A stretch of 35,340 bases of DNA from Halomonas sp. UBA3074. GTDB lineage: Bacteria; Pseudomonadota; Gammaproteobacteria; Pseudomonadales; Halomonadaceae. Below the pieces are notes generated by a model that saw nothing but the letters and a program-made list of their open reading frames with translations, was not told where the DNA came from and made no database searches. The stretch lies in assembly GCF_002366715.1 (NCBI RefSeq), contig NZ_DFBS01000006.1, forward strand, positions 52,603-87,942. The letters are read 5' to 3'. Positions 24,297 to 32,491 of the stretch are shown here, one piece after another; position 1 is the stretch's first letter; each line of letters starts with the position of its first letter. The translations under genes were made by a program, and so were the position numbers.

Positions 24297-25184
24297 ATGC
24301 TAAAAATTGGTTTTATAGGTCTTGGCTTAATGGGCCAGGGGATGGCTGAAAACCTCATTAAGCATAAATTTCCTTTGACTATTATGGCGCATCGCAACCG
24401 CGCACCTGTGGAAGCGCTTCGTGAGTTGGGCGCAGACGAGGTCGGAACACCGGCGGAAGTTGCTTCACAAAGTGATCTTGTTTTTGTTTGTGTTAGTACC
24501 AGTGAACAAATGGAAAATATCACACTGGGCGCAGAGGGCCTTCTTGCCGGCGCGAATCCTGGATTAATCATCGTCGATTGCTCAACGTCGCTTCCCCAAT
24601 CGACTCAACGGTTATCGGCAAAGATCGAAGCTGCTGGATGCCACTTGCTAGACGCCCCATTAGCAAGAACGCCAAAGGAAGCCCGCGAAGGACGGCTCAA
24701 TGTCATGGTGGGAGGTAGCCAAAAGGTAGTCGACCAAGCCTGGCCAGCTATAGAAGCCTTTGCTGAAAATATATTTCATGTGGGAGAGCTAGGGTCAGCG
24801 CACAAACTCAAACTGATCAATAACTATTTATCGCTTGGTGCCGCTGCGCTGGCAGCGGAAGCCGCGGCCATGGCGGCCAACATGGAGGTTGATCAGCGCA
24901 AACTGTATGAAGTGTGTTCACAAGGGGGCGCTAATAGCGCCATGTTCAACGCCGTGATGCCCTGGGTGCTTGAAGCAGATGAAACGCGCTTGCGCTTTAG
25001 CCTAGGCAATGCCGGCAAGGACATGGGGTATTTAAGCGAAACGATCGCGGCATCTGGTTTCGAGAGCATGATGCTGCCTGCCTTACGCGAGGTGTTGAAG
25101 CAAGCTGAAAATACACTGGGCAACGACCAGTATGTGCCTCGGCTTTACGACGCCAGTATGCTGCGAAAAAAGCAAGATCAGTAA
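24297..25184 (+). CDS. beta-hydroxyacid dehydrogenase (3-HIBADH/GlyR/YihU-type) with altered substrate motif
   Basis: NAD(P)-dependent beta-hydroxyacid dehydrogenase of 295 aa: Rossmann motif GLGLMGQG (8-15), DCST (94-97), and catalytic lysine K172 in GSAHKLKLINN. The usual substrate motif DAPVSGG is replaced by DAPLARTPKEA (119-129), putting Arg124 in the pocket. As I recall, the sulfolactaldehyde reductase YihU has a comparable GRT motif. This points to an anionic substrate distinct from tartronate semialdehyde (inference). AAAGGAG at 7 nt fixes ATG 24297. It converges on the SDR gene and lacks the shared operator element, so it may be regulated separately. Confidence 0.85.
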   Translation: MLKIGFIGLGLMGQGMAENLIKHKFPLTIMAHRNRAPVEALRELGADEVGTPAEVASQSDLVFVCVSTSEQMENITLGAEGLLAGANPGLIIVDCSTSLPQSTQRLSAKIEAAGCHLLDAPLARTPKEAREGRLNVMVGGSQKVVDQAWPAIEAFAENIFHVGELGSAHKLKLINNYLSLGAAALAAEAAAMAANMEVDQRKLYEVCSQGGANSAMFNAVMPWVLEADETRLRFSLGNAGKDMGYLSETIAASGFESMMLPALREVLKQAENTLGNDQYVPRLYDASMLRKKQDQ

Positions 25185-25312
25185 GCCCCACCCAAGATCG
25201 ACATTGGAAGGCTACTGATTGATAGAAGGCACAACATCGGCGTGACGATTGCACAATAATGAAACTCGCCACGTCGATGCTATTAAATCGCGCTATTCAT
25301 CAGGCGTGTTGC

Positions 25313-26101
25313 TCAATACGTACCCGGGTAACTGCCACCATCCAGCAATATATTTTGTCCGGTCATATAACCTGCCTGAGCGCTACACAGAAATGCACAG
25401 AAAGCGCCAAACTCTTCCGCCGTGCCGAAGCGCTGCGCAGGGACTTTTTGGCGAAAGGAATCCCGGACACTTTCGTATTCCTGGGTGGACGATTTTGCGA
25501 CGTTTTGATGAGTGCTCTTTAAGCGATCAGTATCAAAGGAGCCTGGTAACAAGTTATTGATCGTTACGTTGCGACCAGCAAGCTGCGATTGGCGAGCCAA
25601 GCCCGCTATAAAGCCCGTCAGCCCGCTGCGGGCACCATTGGATAAACCCAAAATATCGATGGGTGCTTTGACAGCGGCAGAGGTGATATTAATCACTCGC
25701 CCAAAGCCACGTTCCGCCATGGCGTCCACCGTTGCCTTGATGAGTTCAATAGGCGTCACCATATTGACATCGACGGCGTCCAACCAATCCTGGCGTGACC
25801 AATCTCGGAAATCTCCAGGTGGCGGTCCGCCTGCATTGTTCACCAAGATGTCTATTTGCGGGCAAGCGGCTAACGCCGCTTGACGTGTTGTTTCTTGTGA
25901 AATATCTCCCGCCACAGTGAGCACCGTAACCTCAGGATTCATTTGCCGTAAATGAACCGCCGTCTCTTCCAGTAATTCGGAGGAGCGTGCATTGATCACC
26001 ACATTCACTCCCTCGATTACCAACGCCTCGGCACACCCCTTCCCTAGACCTTTACTCGCGGCACACACCAGTGCCCAACGACCTGCAATGCCTAGATCCA
26101 T
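25313..26101 (-). CDS. SDR-family protein lacking the canonical YxxxK pair
   Basis: Short-chain dehydrogenase fold of 262 aa: AASKGLGKG (14-22) replaces TGxxxGxG, NNAGG (88-92) is intact, and Ser141 is present. Counting from Ser141, the Tyr and Lys positions are S154 and R158 (SNGARSG). Such variants belong to an SDR subgroup annotated as BKR-like, whose chemistry is unclear. AGGAG at 7 nt supports ATG 26101. It follows the Fe-dependent alcohol dehydrogenase by 29 nt in one operon, suggesting consecutive or paired steps on the island's substrate. Confidence 0.82.
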   Translation of the reverse strand: MDLGIAGRWALVCAASKGLGKGCAEALVIEGVNVVINARSSELLEETAVHLRQMNPEVTVLTVAGDISQETTRQAALAACPQIDILVNNAGGPPPGDFRDWSRQDWLDAVDVNMVTPIELIKATVDAMAERGFGRVINITSAAVKAPIDILGLSNGARSGLTGFIAGLARQSQLAGRNVTINNLLPGSFDTDRLKSTHQNVAKSSTQEYESVRDSFRQKVPAQRFGTAEEFGAFCAFLCSAQAGYMTGQNILLDGGSYPGTY

Positions 26102-26130
26102 TTTCTACTCCTGTTTCGCCAGTGATCGAT

Positions 26131-27267
26131 TTAGAGGGATTGCTCAAGCATCCACTGATAATCCTGTTCACTTGCAAGGCGAGGATTCGTTTTATGGGTG
26201 TGATCTGCCAAGGCGCCCTTAATGATTCGAGGGAATAACGCTTCGGACACGCCTAATTCCGCTAATCCCATGGGTAAATCGAGACGCTTACTCATGTCTT
26301 TAATAGCGGGGCCAATATCGGCGGGGCTATTGAGCTGCATCGTCTGAGCGATGCGGTCGAGCTTCTGCTCATGCTTTACAGAATCACAGCTGGCATTGAA
26401 CTCAATAACCGCGGGCAGAAAAATGGCGTTAAGCGTGCCGTGGTGAAGCCGCGGATTAATACCGCCTAACGAATGGCTCAAACTATGCACGCAGCCTAAT
26501 CCTTTCTGAAAAGCCATCGCCCCCTGCATCGAAGCACTCATCATATTCATGCGCGCTTCTCGATCACCCGGGTTGCGCGTCGCCTGCTCAATATTCAGCC
26601 AGCCCCGGCGCAGACCATCCAGAGCGATGCCGTCAGCGGGCGGGTTAAAGGCCGCTGACATGAATGTTTCTAGGCAGTGGGATAAAGCGTCCATCCCCGT
26701 GGCTGCCGTCATTTGAGCGGGCAGACTCAACGTTAGCTCAGGGTCGCAAATAGCAGATTTAGGAACTAGATGGGGTGATAACAGGCCAACTTTACGTCCA
26801 TCTTCCAGAATGAGAATCGCCCCGCGGCCTACTTCACTCCCGGTGCCTGCCGTTGTTGGAATGGCGATAACAGGTGCCGTGGCGGCGGTAATTCGCTCTG
26901 AACCTCCCTCAACCACCGCAAAGGACTTCAAAGAGCCTTCGTGGGTACCACAAATAGCCACGCCTTTAGCAAGATCGATTGATGAGCCACCCCCAATCGC
27001 AATGATGCCATCGAAACCACCCTCACGGTATTGCGTAACGGCTTGACGCACGGCGGCCTCGTTAGGGTTGGGAGGCGTTTGATCATAAATGGCCGGATTA
27101 GGATCACTGAGGTGCTTTAACACTTGATCGACAATACCCGCGGCTCGCACTCCTGCATCAGTCACTACCATAGGGCGTCGAATACCTAGACGATCACACT
27201 CTTGTTGCAGCAGCGAGGCGGCCCCGAAATCAAATTGAATTTGAGTTACATAGTTGATTATTGCCAT
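26131..27267 (-). CDS. iron-containing (group III) alcohol dehydrogenase
   Basis: Metal-dependent NAD(P)-linked alcohol dehydrogenase of 378 aa. Visible are GGGSSID (92-98) for cofactor, TTAGTGSEV (138-146), and metal ligands D193 and H197 (GMDALSH), H261 (GCVHSLSH) and H276 (HHGTLNA). AAGG at 8 nt selects ATG 27267. An extension to 27405 would add 46 residues not seen in the family and would run through the divergent promoter. It is the first gene of the leftward two-gene unit, divergent from tctC. It probably interconverts an alcohol and aldehyde of the imported compound (inference). Confidence 0.9.
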   Translation of the reverse strand: MAIINYVTQIQFDFGAASLLQQECDRLGIRRPMVVTDAGVRAAGIVDQVLKHLSDPNPAIYDQTPPNPNEAAVRQAVTQYREGGFDGIIAIGGGSSIDLAKGVAICGTHEGSLKSFAVVEGGSERITAATAPVIAIPTTAGTGSEVGRGAILILEDGRKVGLLSPHLVPKSAICDPELTLSLPAQMTAATGMDALSHCLETFMSAAFNPPADGIALDGLRRGWLNIEQATRNPGDREARMNMMSASMQGAMAFQKGLGCVHSLSHSLGGINPRLHHGTLNAIFLPAVIEFNASCDSVKHEQKLDRIAQTMQLNSPADIGPAIKDMSKRLDLPMGLAELGVSEALFPRIIKGALADHTHKTNPRLASEQDYQWMLEQSL

Positions 27268-27439
27268 TTCATTACCTTTGGAATTGTTAGTGTTTTTAAG
27301 TAATAACTTACTCTCGTACTGCAAACAAGCCTCTTGAAGCAACACCACAGTTAGGTATCTCGGTGCATCATTCGACCCTATTCCCGCGTCAATAAAGCCA
27401 AACAAGACGGGTCAAAATATAACTAAAGTCTACAAGATA

Positions 27440-27468
27440 TGATTATTGAACACAATGTTCGTTAATGC
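27440..27468 (+). promoter_or_regulatory. shared 29-bp element at the tctC promoter (candidate GntR operator, copy 1)
   Basis: The element has the core ATTGAACACAAT (27445-27456, an ATTG-N4-CAAT dyad), followed by GTTCGTTAATGC. It matches the element at 35141-35169 (minus strand) at 24 of 29 positions and in the same orientation to its downstream gene. It fills the space between the proposed -35 and -10 of tctC, as a repressor site would. ATTGTnnACAAT-like dyads are typical for FCD-type GntR proteins. Confidence 0.7.
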
Positions 27469-27474
27469 TAGATT
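27446..27474 (+). promoter_or_regulatory. candidate sigma70 promoter of tctCBA
   Basis: TTGAAC (27446-27451) and TAGATT (27469-27474) are 17 bp apart, each 4/6 to consensus, 45 bp before the tctC start. The spacer coincides with the shared operator element. A leftward pair TTGTGT/TAGACT for the alcohol dehydrogenase overlaps the same site, at lower confidence. Confidence 0.5.
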
Positions 27475-27519
27475 TGTTTTGCCACTCGACAAATACACAA
27501 AAACCGAGGCTCATAAAAA

Positions 27520-28494
27520 ATGATCTACAACACTAAATCACTCAAGCACATCACTGCCCTACTACTACTGACAGCATCCAGCTCAGTGCTGGCGGCCTAT
27601 CCTGAAAAACCCATCACTATCATCGTTCCTTGGGCCGCAGGTGGCGGCACAGACGCTACCGCGCGCACCATTGCTGCGGCGCTGGAAGAGCAATTGGGTC
27701 AAACGGTGAATGTAGTCAATCGTACTGGTGGAAGTGGTGTCGTCGGCCACAGTGCCATGGCAAGTGCGAAACCAGACGGTTATACCCTGGGCTTGGCAAC
27801 CGGTGAGCTCAACATGATGCACTGGCAAGGCCTGACCGACCTGACTTATGAGGATTTCACCCCCATTGGCCAGATCAACTTTGATTATGCCGGCATTCAA
27901 GTCGCCGCTGATGCGCCTTACGATTCCGTGCAAGAACTCGTTGATGCTATTGCTGAGCAACCCATGGGTACCTTTAAAGCCTCTGGTACAGGACAAGGCG
28001 GTGTATGGCACCTCGCCTTTGCCGGTTTCTTAATGGATCAAGGACTTGAAGCCAATCGTGTTACCTGGATCCCTAGCCAAGGTGCGGCGCCAGCGATGAC
28101 TGAACTCGCGGCGGGCGGTATCGATATTGTACCGAGCTCGGTTCCCGAAGGTCGTTCGATGATCGAAGCCGGGCGTGCCAAAAGCCTTGGGGTCATGGCG
28201 CCAGAGCGCATCAATAGCTTCCCCGACGTGCCTACCATCAATGAAGCCATCGGAAGTGATTATCTTGTTGGTGAATGGCGAGGCATCACAGGCCCCAAAG
28301 GCATGGATGAAGAGATCGTGGCGACCCTTGAAGAGGCGTTAGAGGCAGCCTACAACAGCGATACCTATCAAGATTTCATGGCTAAACAGGGTTTTGGCAC
28401 CGAGTGGCGGAATGCTGAAGAGTTTGGTCAGCTGATGGTCGAAATGGATGCTGTGTACGGCGACATTGTTAAAAGTGTTGGGCTGAGTCAATAA
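27520..28494 (+). CDS. tctC: TTT transporter periplasmic solute-binding protein (TctC family)
   Basis: Periplasmic receptor of a tripartite tricarboxylate-type secondary transporter. The 324-aa product has a signal peptide ending near SSVLA/AYPEKP (about residue 25), then the family opening PITIIVPWAAGGGTDATART and the domain with VNRTGGSGVVGH. Family members bind citrate, tartrate, dicarboxylates, terephthalate, sulfolactate and others, so the name does not give the substrate. GAGG at 10 nt precedes ATG 27520. It is the first gene of tctC-tctB-tctA-ldh-reductase. Confidence 0.92.
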   Translation: MIYNTKSLKHITALLLLTASSSVLAAYPEKPITIIVPWAAGGGTDATARTIAAALEEQLGQTVNVVNRTGGSGVVGHSAMASAKPDGYTLGLATGELNMMHWQGLTDLTYEDFTPIGQINFDYAGIQVAADAPYDSVQELVDAIAEQPMGTFKASGTGQGGVWHLAFAGFLMDQGLEANRVTWIPSQGAAPAMTELAAGGIDIVPSSVPEGRSMIEAGRAKSLGVMAPERINSFPDVPTINEAIGSDYLVGEWRGITGPKGMDEEIVATLEEALEAAYNSDTYQDFMAKQGFGTEWRNAEEFGQLMVEMDAVYGDIVKSVGLSQ

Positions 28495-28506
28495 GGGGAA
28501 AGCAAT

Positions 28507-28977
28507 ATGAGAGATTTCCTCTTGGGGCTAGCCTTCATGCTGCTTGGCGCCGTCGTGCTAACCGTCGCTAGTCAGTATCCAACCATGGCAAGTCTTCAAT
28601 ATGGTCCATCTCTGTTTCCCTCCCTCATTGGGGGAGGGTTTCTCATAGGGGGGCTGGTACTTTCGGCAACGCAACTACCGACGCTAAAACGCCAGCTGTC
28701 AGGCGCCCAGGCGAGTGAAGGCAAGCTATTCGACTTACGCTCTGTTCTTGTCTCACTTCTACCCTGTGCCCTTATCGTATTTTATATCTTCGCTAGCGAG
28801 TTTCTTGGCGCGGCGCTTTGCCTGGGCATCATTATGTTTGTGCTCATGCTGGTGAGAAAAACCTCCTTACCGTTGGCACTGCTTGTCTCTCTTGTCGCGT
28901 CCCTCGTTATTTATTTTCTATTCTCGCGATACTTGCTGATCCCCCTTCCTGAAGGGCTAATGAGTTTTTGGGGTTAG
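28507..28977 (+). CDS. tctB: TTT transporter small membrane subunit (TctB family)
   Basis: Small inner-membrane subunit of the TTT transporter, 156 aa with four predicted helices (about 5-22, 38-56, 80-98, 100-150 with a break). It shows the DUF1468/TctB character, including the YGPSLFPSLIGGGFLIGGLVL segment. It starts 12 nt after tctC with a purine-rich AAGGGGAAAG upstream and ends 3 nt before tctA, so the three are translated together. Confidence 0.9.
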   Translation: MRDFLLGLAFMLLGAVVLTVASQYPTMASLQYGPSLFPSLIGGGFLIGGLVLSATQLPTLKRQLSGAQASEGKLFDLRSVLVSLLPCALIVFYIFASEFLGAALCLGIIMFVLMLVRKTSLPLALLVSLVASLVIYFLFSRYLLIPLPEGLMSFWG

Positions 28978-28980
28978 ATT

Positions 28981-30495
28981 ATGGAACCATTTCTGTTAGG
29001 GCTGCAGCTCGTATTCAATATCGAAACGATAGTGGTGGTTTTTGCTGCTGCTATCTTCGGAGTGTTTGTCGGGGCCGTGCCAGGACTAACGGCTACCATG
29101 GCCGTTGCGCTGTTGGTACCCATTACCTTCTATATGGACCCGACACCTGCTATCGCCGCCATTGTGACCACATCGGCCATGGCCATCTTTGCTGGTGATA
29201 TTCCCGCCACCTATTTGAATATTCCAGGGACGCCCTCCTCGGCTGCTTACGTAAACGATTCGCATCTATTGGCACACAAAGGCAGAGCTAGAGAAACTCT
29301 CGGCATGAACCTGATTTGTTCAGTATTCGGGGGGCTCTTCGGGACCTTAGTCCTAGTCTTTGTTTCCCCTTCACTCGCCGAGGTGGCGCTCCAGTTTAGT
29401 TCTTTTGAATACTTCTGGTTAGCGCTGCTGGGGTTAAGTTGTTCTATTTTTATCTCCATTGGCTCTCGGGTTAAAGCCTTCCTCTCATTAATGATCGGGC
29501 TGCTGCTCTCGACGGTGGGCCTGGACATGATGAGTGGCGCCCCCCGCTTCACTTTCGGCATTCCAGACTTGATGGGGGGCATTAACTTCATCCCTGTCAT
29601 GATAGGTATGTTCGCCCTCAACGAACTCATGCTGTTTTATGGTTCACGTAATGAAGGTCGAGAGCTGCCATCGTTATCCAAAGACAGCGTTTTCAAGCAG
29701 GCACCACAGCATATAAAGGCTTATTGGCCAAATATGATAAGAGGAAGCTCGATTGGAACCCTGATTGGCGCACTCCCCGGCGCGGGGGCCGACATTGCGG
29801 CGTGGATCTCTTATGCCGTTGGTAAAGGCCGCTCTAAACAGAAACAGGCCTACGGCACCGGTCATATTGAAGGTATTGTCGATGCCAGCTCCGCCAATAA
29901 CTCAGGGATTAGCGGCGCCTGGGTGCCGGCCTTGGTATTCGGCATACCGGGTGACTCAATCACCGCTATTGTTATCGGTGTACTCTATATGAAAGGGATG
30001 AATCCTGGCCCCACCATTTTTATGGATGGCACCGGCTTGATCTATGCCCTTTTCATTGTGTTCTTCCTTGCCAATTTAATCATGCTACCGATTGGCTATG
30101 CGGCGATAAAATCCGCCAAAGTGTTCATATTGACGCCCCGCAAGATCCTCATGCCCATCATCTTGTGCTTCTGCATCGTTGGTGCTTTTTCAATTAATAA
30201 CTCACTGACTGATGTCTGGATAATGCTCCTGATCGGTTTTGTCGCTTCTATCCTGGCCCGATGTGATTTCCCCATGGCCCCTGCCATTCTTGGTCTAGTG
30301 CTGGGAACGACACTGGAAAACAGTTTTATGAGTTCAATGCTGAAAAGCAATGGCGATCTGCTGAGTTTCTTCTCGCGCCCCATCAGCGCAGGTCTTGGTG
30401 CGCTCGTTATCTTGCTATGGCTATCTCCTTTATTAGTCATGGCCTACAAAAAACTCAAAAACAATCGCCATAACAAAGCGCCGAGGATTTCATGA
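28981..30495 (+). CDS. tctA: TTT transporter large membrane subunit (TctA family)
   Basis: Main inner-membrane permease of the TTT system, 504 aa with about twelve helices. The two conserved glycine-rich motifs of the family are seen: GAVPGLTATMAVALLVP near residue 35 and GALPGAGADIAAWISYAVGK near 263, plus IPGTPSSAAYV and GIPGDSITAIVIG. Its stop overlaps the start of the Ldh gene (ATGA), indicating translational coupling and thus a shared pathway. Confidence 0.94.
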   Translation: MEPFLLGLQLVFNIETIVVVFAAAIFGVFVGAVPGLTATMAVALLVPITFYMDPTPAIAAIVTTSAMAIFAGDIPATYLNIPGTPSSAAYVNDSHLLAHKGRARETLGMNLICSVFGGLFGTLVLVFVSPSLAEVALQFSSFEYFWLALLGLSCSIFISIGSRVKAFLSLMIGLLLSTVGLDMMSGAPRFTFGIPDLMGGINFIPVMIGMFALNELMLFYGSRNEGRELPSLSKDSVFKQAPQHIKAYWPNMIRGSSIGTLIGALPGAGADIAAWISYAVGKGRSKQKQAYGTGHIEGIVDASSANNSGISGAWVPALVFGIPGDSITAIVIGVLYMKGMNPGPTIFMDGTGLIYALFIVFFLANLIMLPIGYAAIKSAKVFILTPRKILMPIILCFCIVGAFSINNSLTDVWIMLLIGFVASILARCDFPMAPAILGLVLGTTLENSFMSSMLKSNGDLLSFFSRPISAGLGALVILLWLSPLLVMAYKKLKNNRHNKAPRIS

Positions 30496-31535
30496 AACGC
30501 TATACAAAAGCTTGGTTGGAAGAAGTACTCATTAGCCTGTTCATGGAGGCCGGCGCCTCTCGTGAAGTGAGCGAAACCACCAGCAGTATTCTTATTGAAG
30601 GAGATTTATTGGGGCACCATACCCATGGCATCAAACTGGCTAACGGTTACTTAAAAGATTTGAAATCGGGCCATGCGAGCGGTGATCACAACGCGATGAC
30701 TTCAAAAGAGGTCAGTTCAGTCGCTACCCTCATTGATGGTCATTATGTGCTTGGCCCTTATTTAGTGCAAAAAGCGCTGGAGCTCAGTGCTGCCGCGGCG
30801 CGAGAATCGGGAATTGGCATTGTGAGTATTAAGCGCTCACACCATATCGCCTGCCTGGCGTCGTATTTGCAGCCTTTCGTCGATCTAGGCTTGATGCCGA
30901 TCATTATGACCTCGGATCCAGCGGTGAAATCGGTGGCGCCGTTTGGCGGCCTCTCCCCTGTTTATACCCCCAACCCCATTGCCATGGGCATCCCCAGCCG
31001 CGTTCAGCCGATCATGATGGATGTCAGTATGTCGACCGTCACGAACGGCAGTGTTGCTAAAGCCCGCGCCGAGAGAACCAAAATGGCGCACCCCGTCATC
31101 TTGACTAATACGGGTGTTGCTAGCGACGATCCTGCGGACTTTTTCAGCGACCCACAAGGTAGCATCTTGCCACTCGGTGGCCAGGAATTCGGTCATAAGG
31201 GGTTTGCGATGGGATTGATGGTCGAGGCCCTGACCTCGGCATTAGGCGGATTCGGTCGTAAAGACGAGCCCACTGGCTGGGGCGCCTCTGTTACGGTGAT
31301 GGTCATTGATCCCTCGCTGTTCGCAGGGACAGAGGCGTTCCTTGATGAAACGGACCATTTGGTGAACGCATGCCTGAGCTCTGCCCCCGTAAATCCACAG
31401 CGCCCTGTGCGCATGCCTGGACAAGCGGGTCTTAGCCGACGTGAAGAGTATCTTGATCAGGGTATTCCGCTGCCTGACGATGTCGTCGCAGAGCTGCAAA
31501 AGGCGATTGATGGCTCGTCCCTGAAAAATACGTAA
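30492..31535 (+). CDS. Ldh/MDH2-family NAD(P)-dependent 2-hydroxyacid dehydrogenase
   Basis: Member of the malate/L-lactate dehydrogenase type 2 family, which oxidises 2-hydroxy acids such as malate, ureidoglycolate, 2,3-diketogulonate partners and (R)-sulfolactate (ComC). The 347-aa product has GDLLGHHTHGI (37-47), the catalytic-His region KRSHHIACLASY (H118), NPIAMGIPS and GHKGFAMGLMVEALTSALGG. It overlaps tctA by 4 nt. It probably oxidises the imported hydroxy acid or racemises it together with another dehydrogenase (inference). Confidence 0.9.
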   Translation: MKRYTKAWLEEVLISLFMEAGASREVSETTSSILIEGDLLGHHTHGIKLANGYLKDLKSGHASGDHNAMTSKEVSSVATLIDGHYVLGPYLVQKALELSAAAARESGIGIVSIKRSHHIACLASYLQPFVDLGLMPIIMTSDPAVKSVAPFGGLSPVYTPNPIAMGIPSRVQPIMMDVSMSTVTNGSVAKARAERTKMAHPVILTNTGVASDDPADFFSDPQGSILPLGGQEFGHKGFAMGLMVEALTSALGGFGRKDEPTGWGASVTVMVIDPSLFAGTEAFLDETDHLVNACLSSAPVNPQRPVRMPGQAGLSRREEYLDQGIPLPDDVVAELQKAIDGSSLKNT

Positions 31536-31567
31536 TAGACGGGTCAAACAACGTAAGGGCGTCACTC

Positions 31568-32464
31568 ATGATGAAAGAAGAGCAAACTACAATAGGCTTT
31601 ATTGGCACCGGCATTATGGGTGGCCCGATGGCTGCCAATCTTGCCAAGGCTGGCCATAAGGTGCATGCCTGGAATCGTACCCCAGATAAAGCGCAAGCTC
31701 TTACCTCTCGGGGCATCGAGGTAAGTGCGACTTTCCAGCAGGCGGCTGAGCAAGCAGACGTTGTGGTGGTCATGCTCAGTTCAGGCCCTGTTTGCGATGA
31801 GGTGATCCTGGGGCCCGACGGTCTATTAGCAGCCATGAAGCCGAACAGCACGCTGGTGGTGATGAGTTCGATCCCGGTTGAAACTGCTCAGCAGCAAGCC
31901 AAGGCCGCGGCTGAGCGCGGGATTGGTTACCTGGACGCTCCCGTATCAGGAGGAGAAAAAGGTGCTCAAGAGGGAAATTTGGCGATTATGGTCGGCGGTG
32001 ACGTGGCCACCTTCGAGCGCACGAGCCCCCTACTTAAGATAATGGGCAACCCGGTTCGTGTTGGCCCTCCGGGTACCGGCCAACTGGCGAAGTTAGCCAA
32101 TCAATTAATTGTCGCCAATACGATCGCCACTGTCTCAGAGGCGGTGCTGCTTGCTGAGCGCGGAGGCGCTAATCCTGCTAAAGTTCGCGAGGCACTGTTA
32201 GGTGGGTTCGCGGACTCCACCATATTACGCGCCCACGCACCCCGTATGATTGCCAATGACTTCGCTCCGGGCGGCCCAGCCAAATGGCAACTCAAAGATA
32301 CCCAAACGGCCATCGCGCTCGCCGAAGAGCTGTCACTTGAGCTTCCCGTCACATCGCTGGTTAACAGCCTGTTCACGGACCTTGTTGCCCATGGCGACGG
32401 TGAGCTCGACCATAGTGCCTTGATTCGAGAACTCAGACGTCGAAACGAAATGCCCCTCGATTAA
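31568..32464 (+). CDS. 2-hydroxy-3-oxopropionate (tartronate semialdehyde) reductase-like dehydrogenase
   Basis: Beta-hydroxyacid dehydrogenase family, 298 aa. Motifs are canonical: GFIGTGIMGGP (10-20), substrate motif DAPVSGGEKGAQEG (123-136), and catalytic K175 in GTGQLAKLANQ. This is the GarR/GlxR type that reduces tartronate semialdehyde to glycerate, although 3-hydroxyisobutyrate dehydrogenases share the motifs. It is the last gene of the tct operon (32 nt after ldh). Two adjacent ATG codons (31568, 31571) are possible starts. It differs from the paralogue at 24297, which has ART in place of SGG. Confidence 0.87.
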   Translation: MMKEEQTTIGFIGTGIMGGPMAANLAKAGHKVHAWNRTPDKAQALTSRGIEVSATFQQAAEQADVVVVMLSSGPVCDEVILGPDGLLAAMKPNSTLVVMSSIPVETAQQQAKAAAERGIGYLDAPVSGGEKGAQEGNLAIMVGGDVATFERTSPLLKIMGNPVRVGPPGTGQLAKLANQLIVANTIATVSEAVLLAERGGANPAKVREALLGGFADSTILRAHAPRMIANDFAPGGPAKWQLKDTQTAIALAEELSLELPVTSLVNSLFTDLVAHGDGELDHSALIRELRRRNEMPLD

Positions 32465-32491
32465 CGACGCAAACTAGCTAAATCGTTATCG

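Noticed and set aside
27268..27405. N-terminal extension of the Fe-alcohol dehydrogenase
   Set aside because: The extra 46 residues are not family-like, and the internal ATG at 27267 has the proper AAGG and the family N-terminus.
27520..30495. Citrate/tricarboxylate uptake as the function of the Tct genes
   Set aside because: The TTT family name does not predict substrate, and the neighbours are hydroxy-acid and sugar-acid enzymes.
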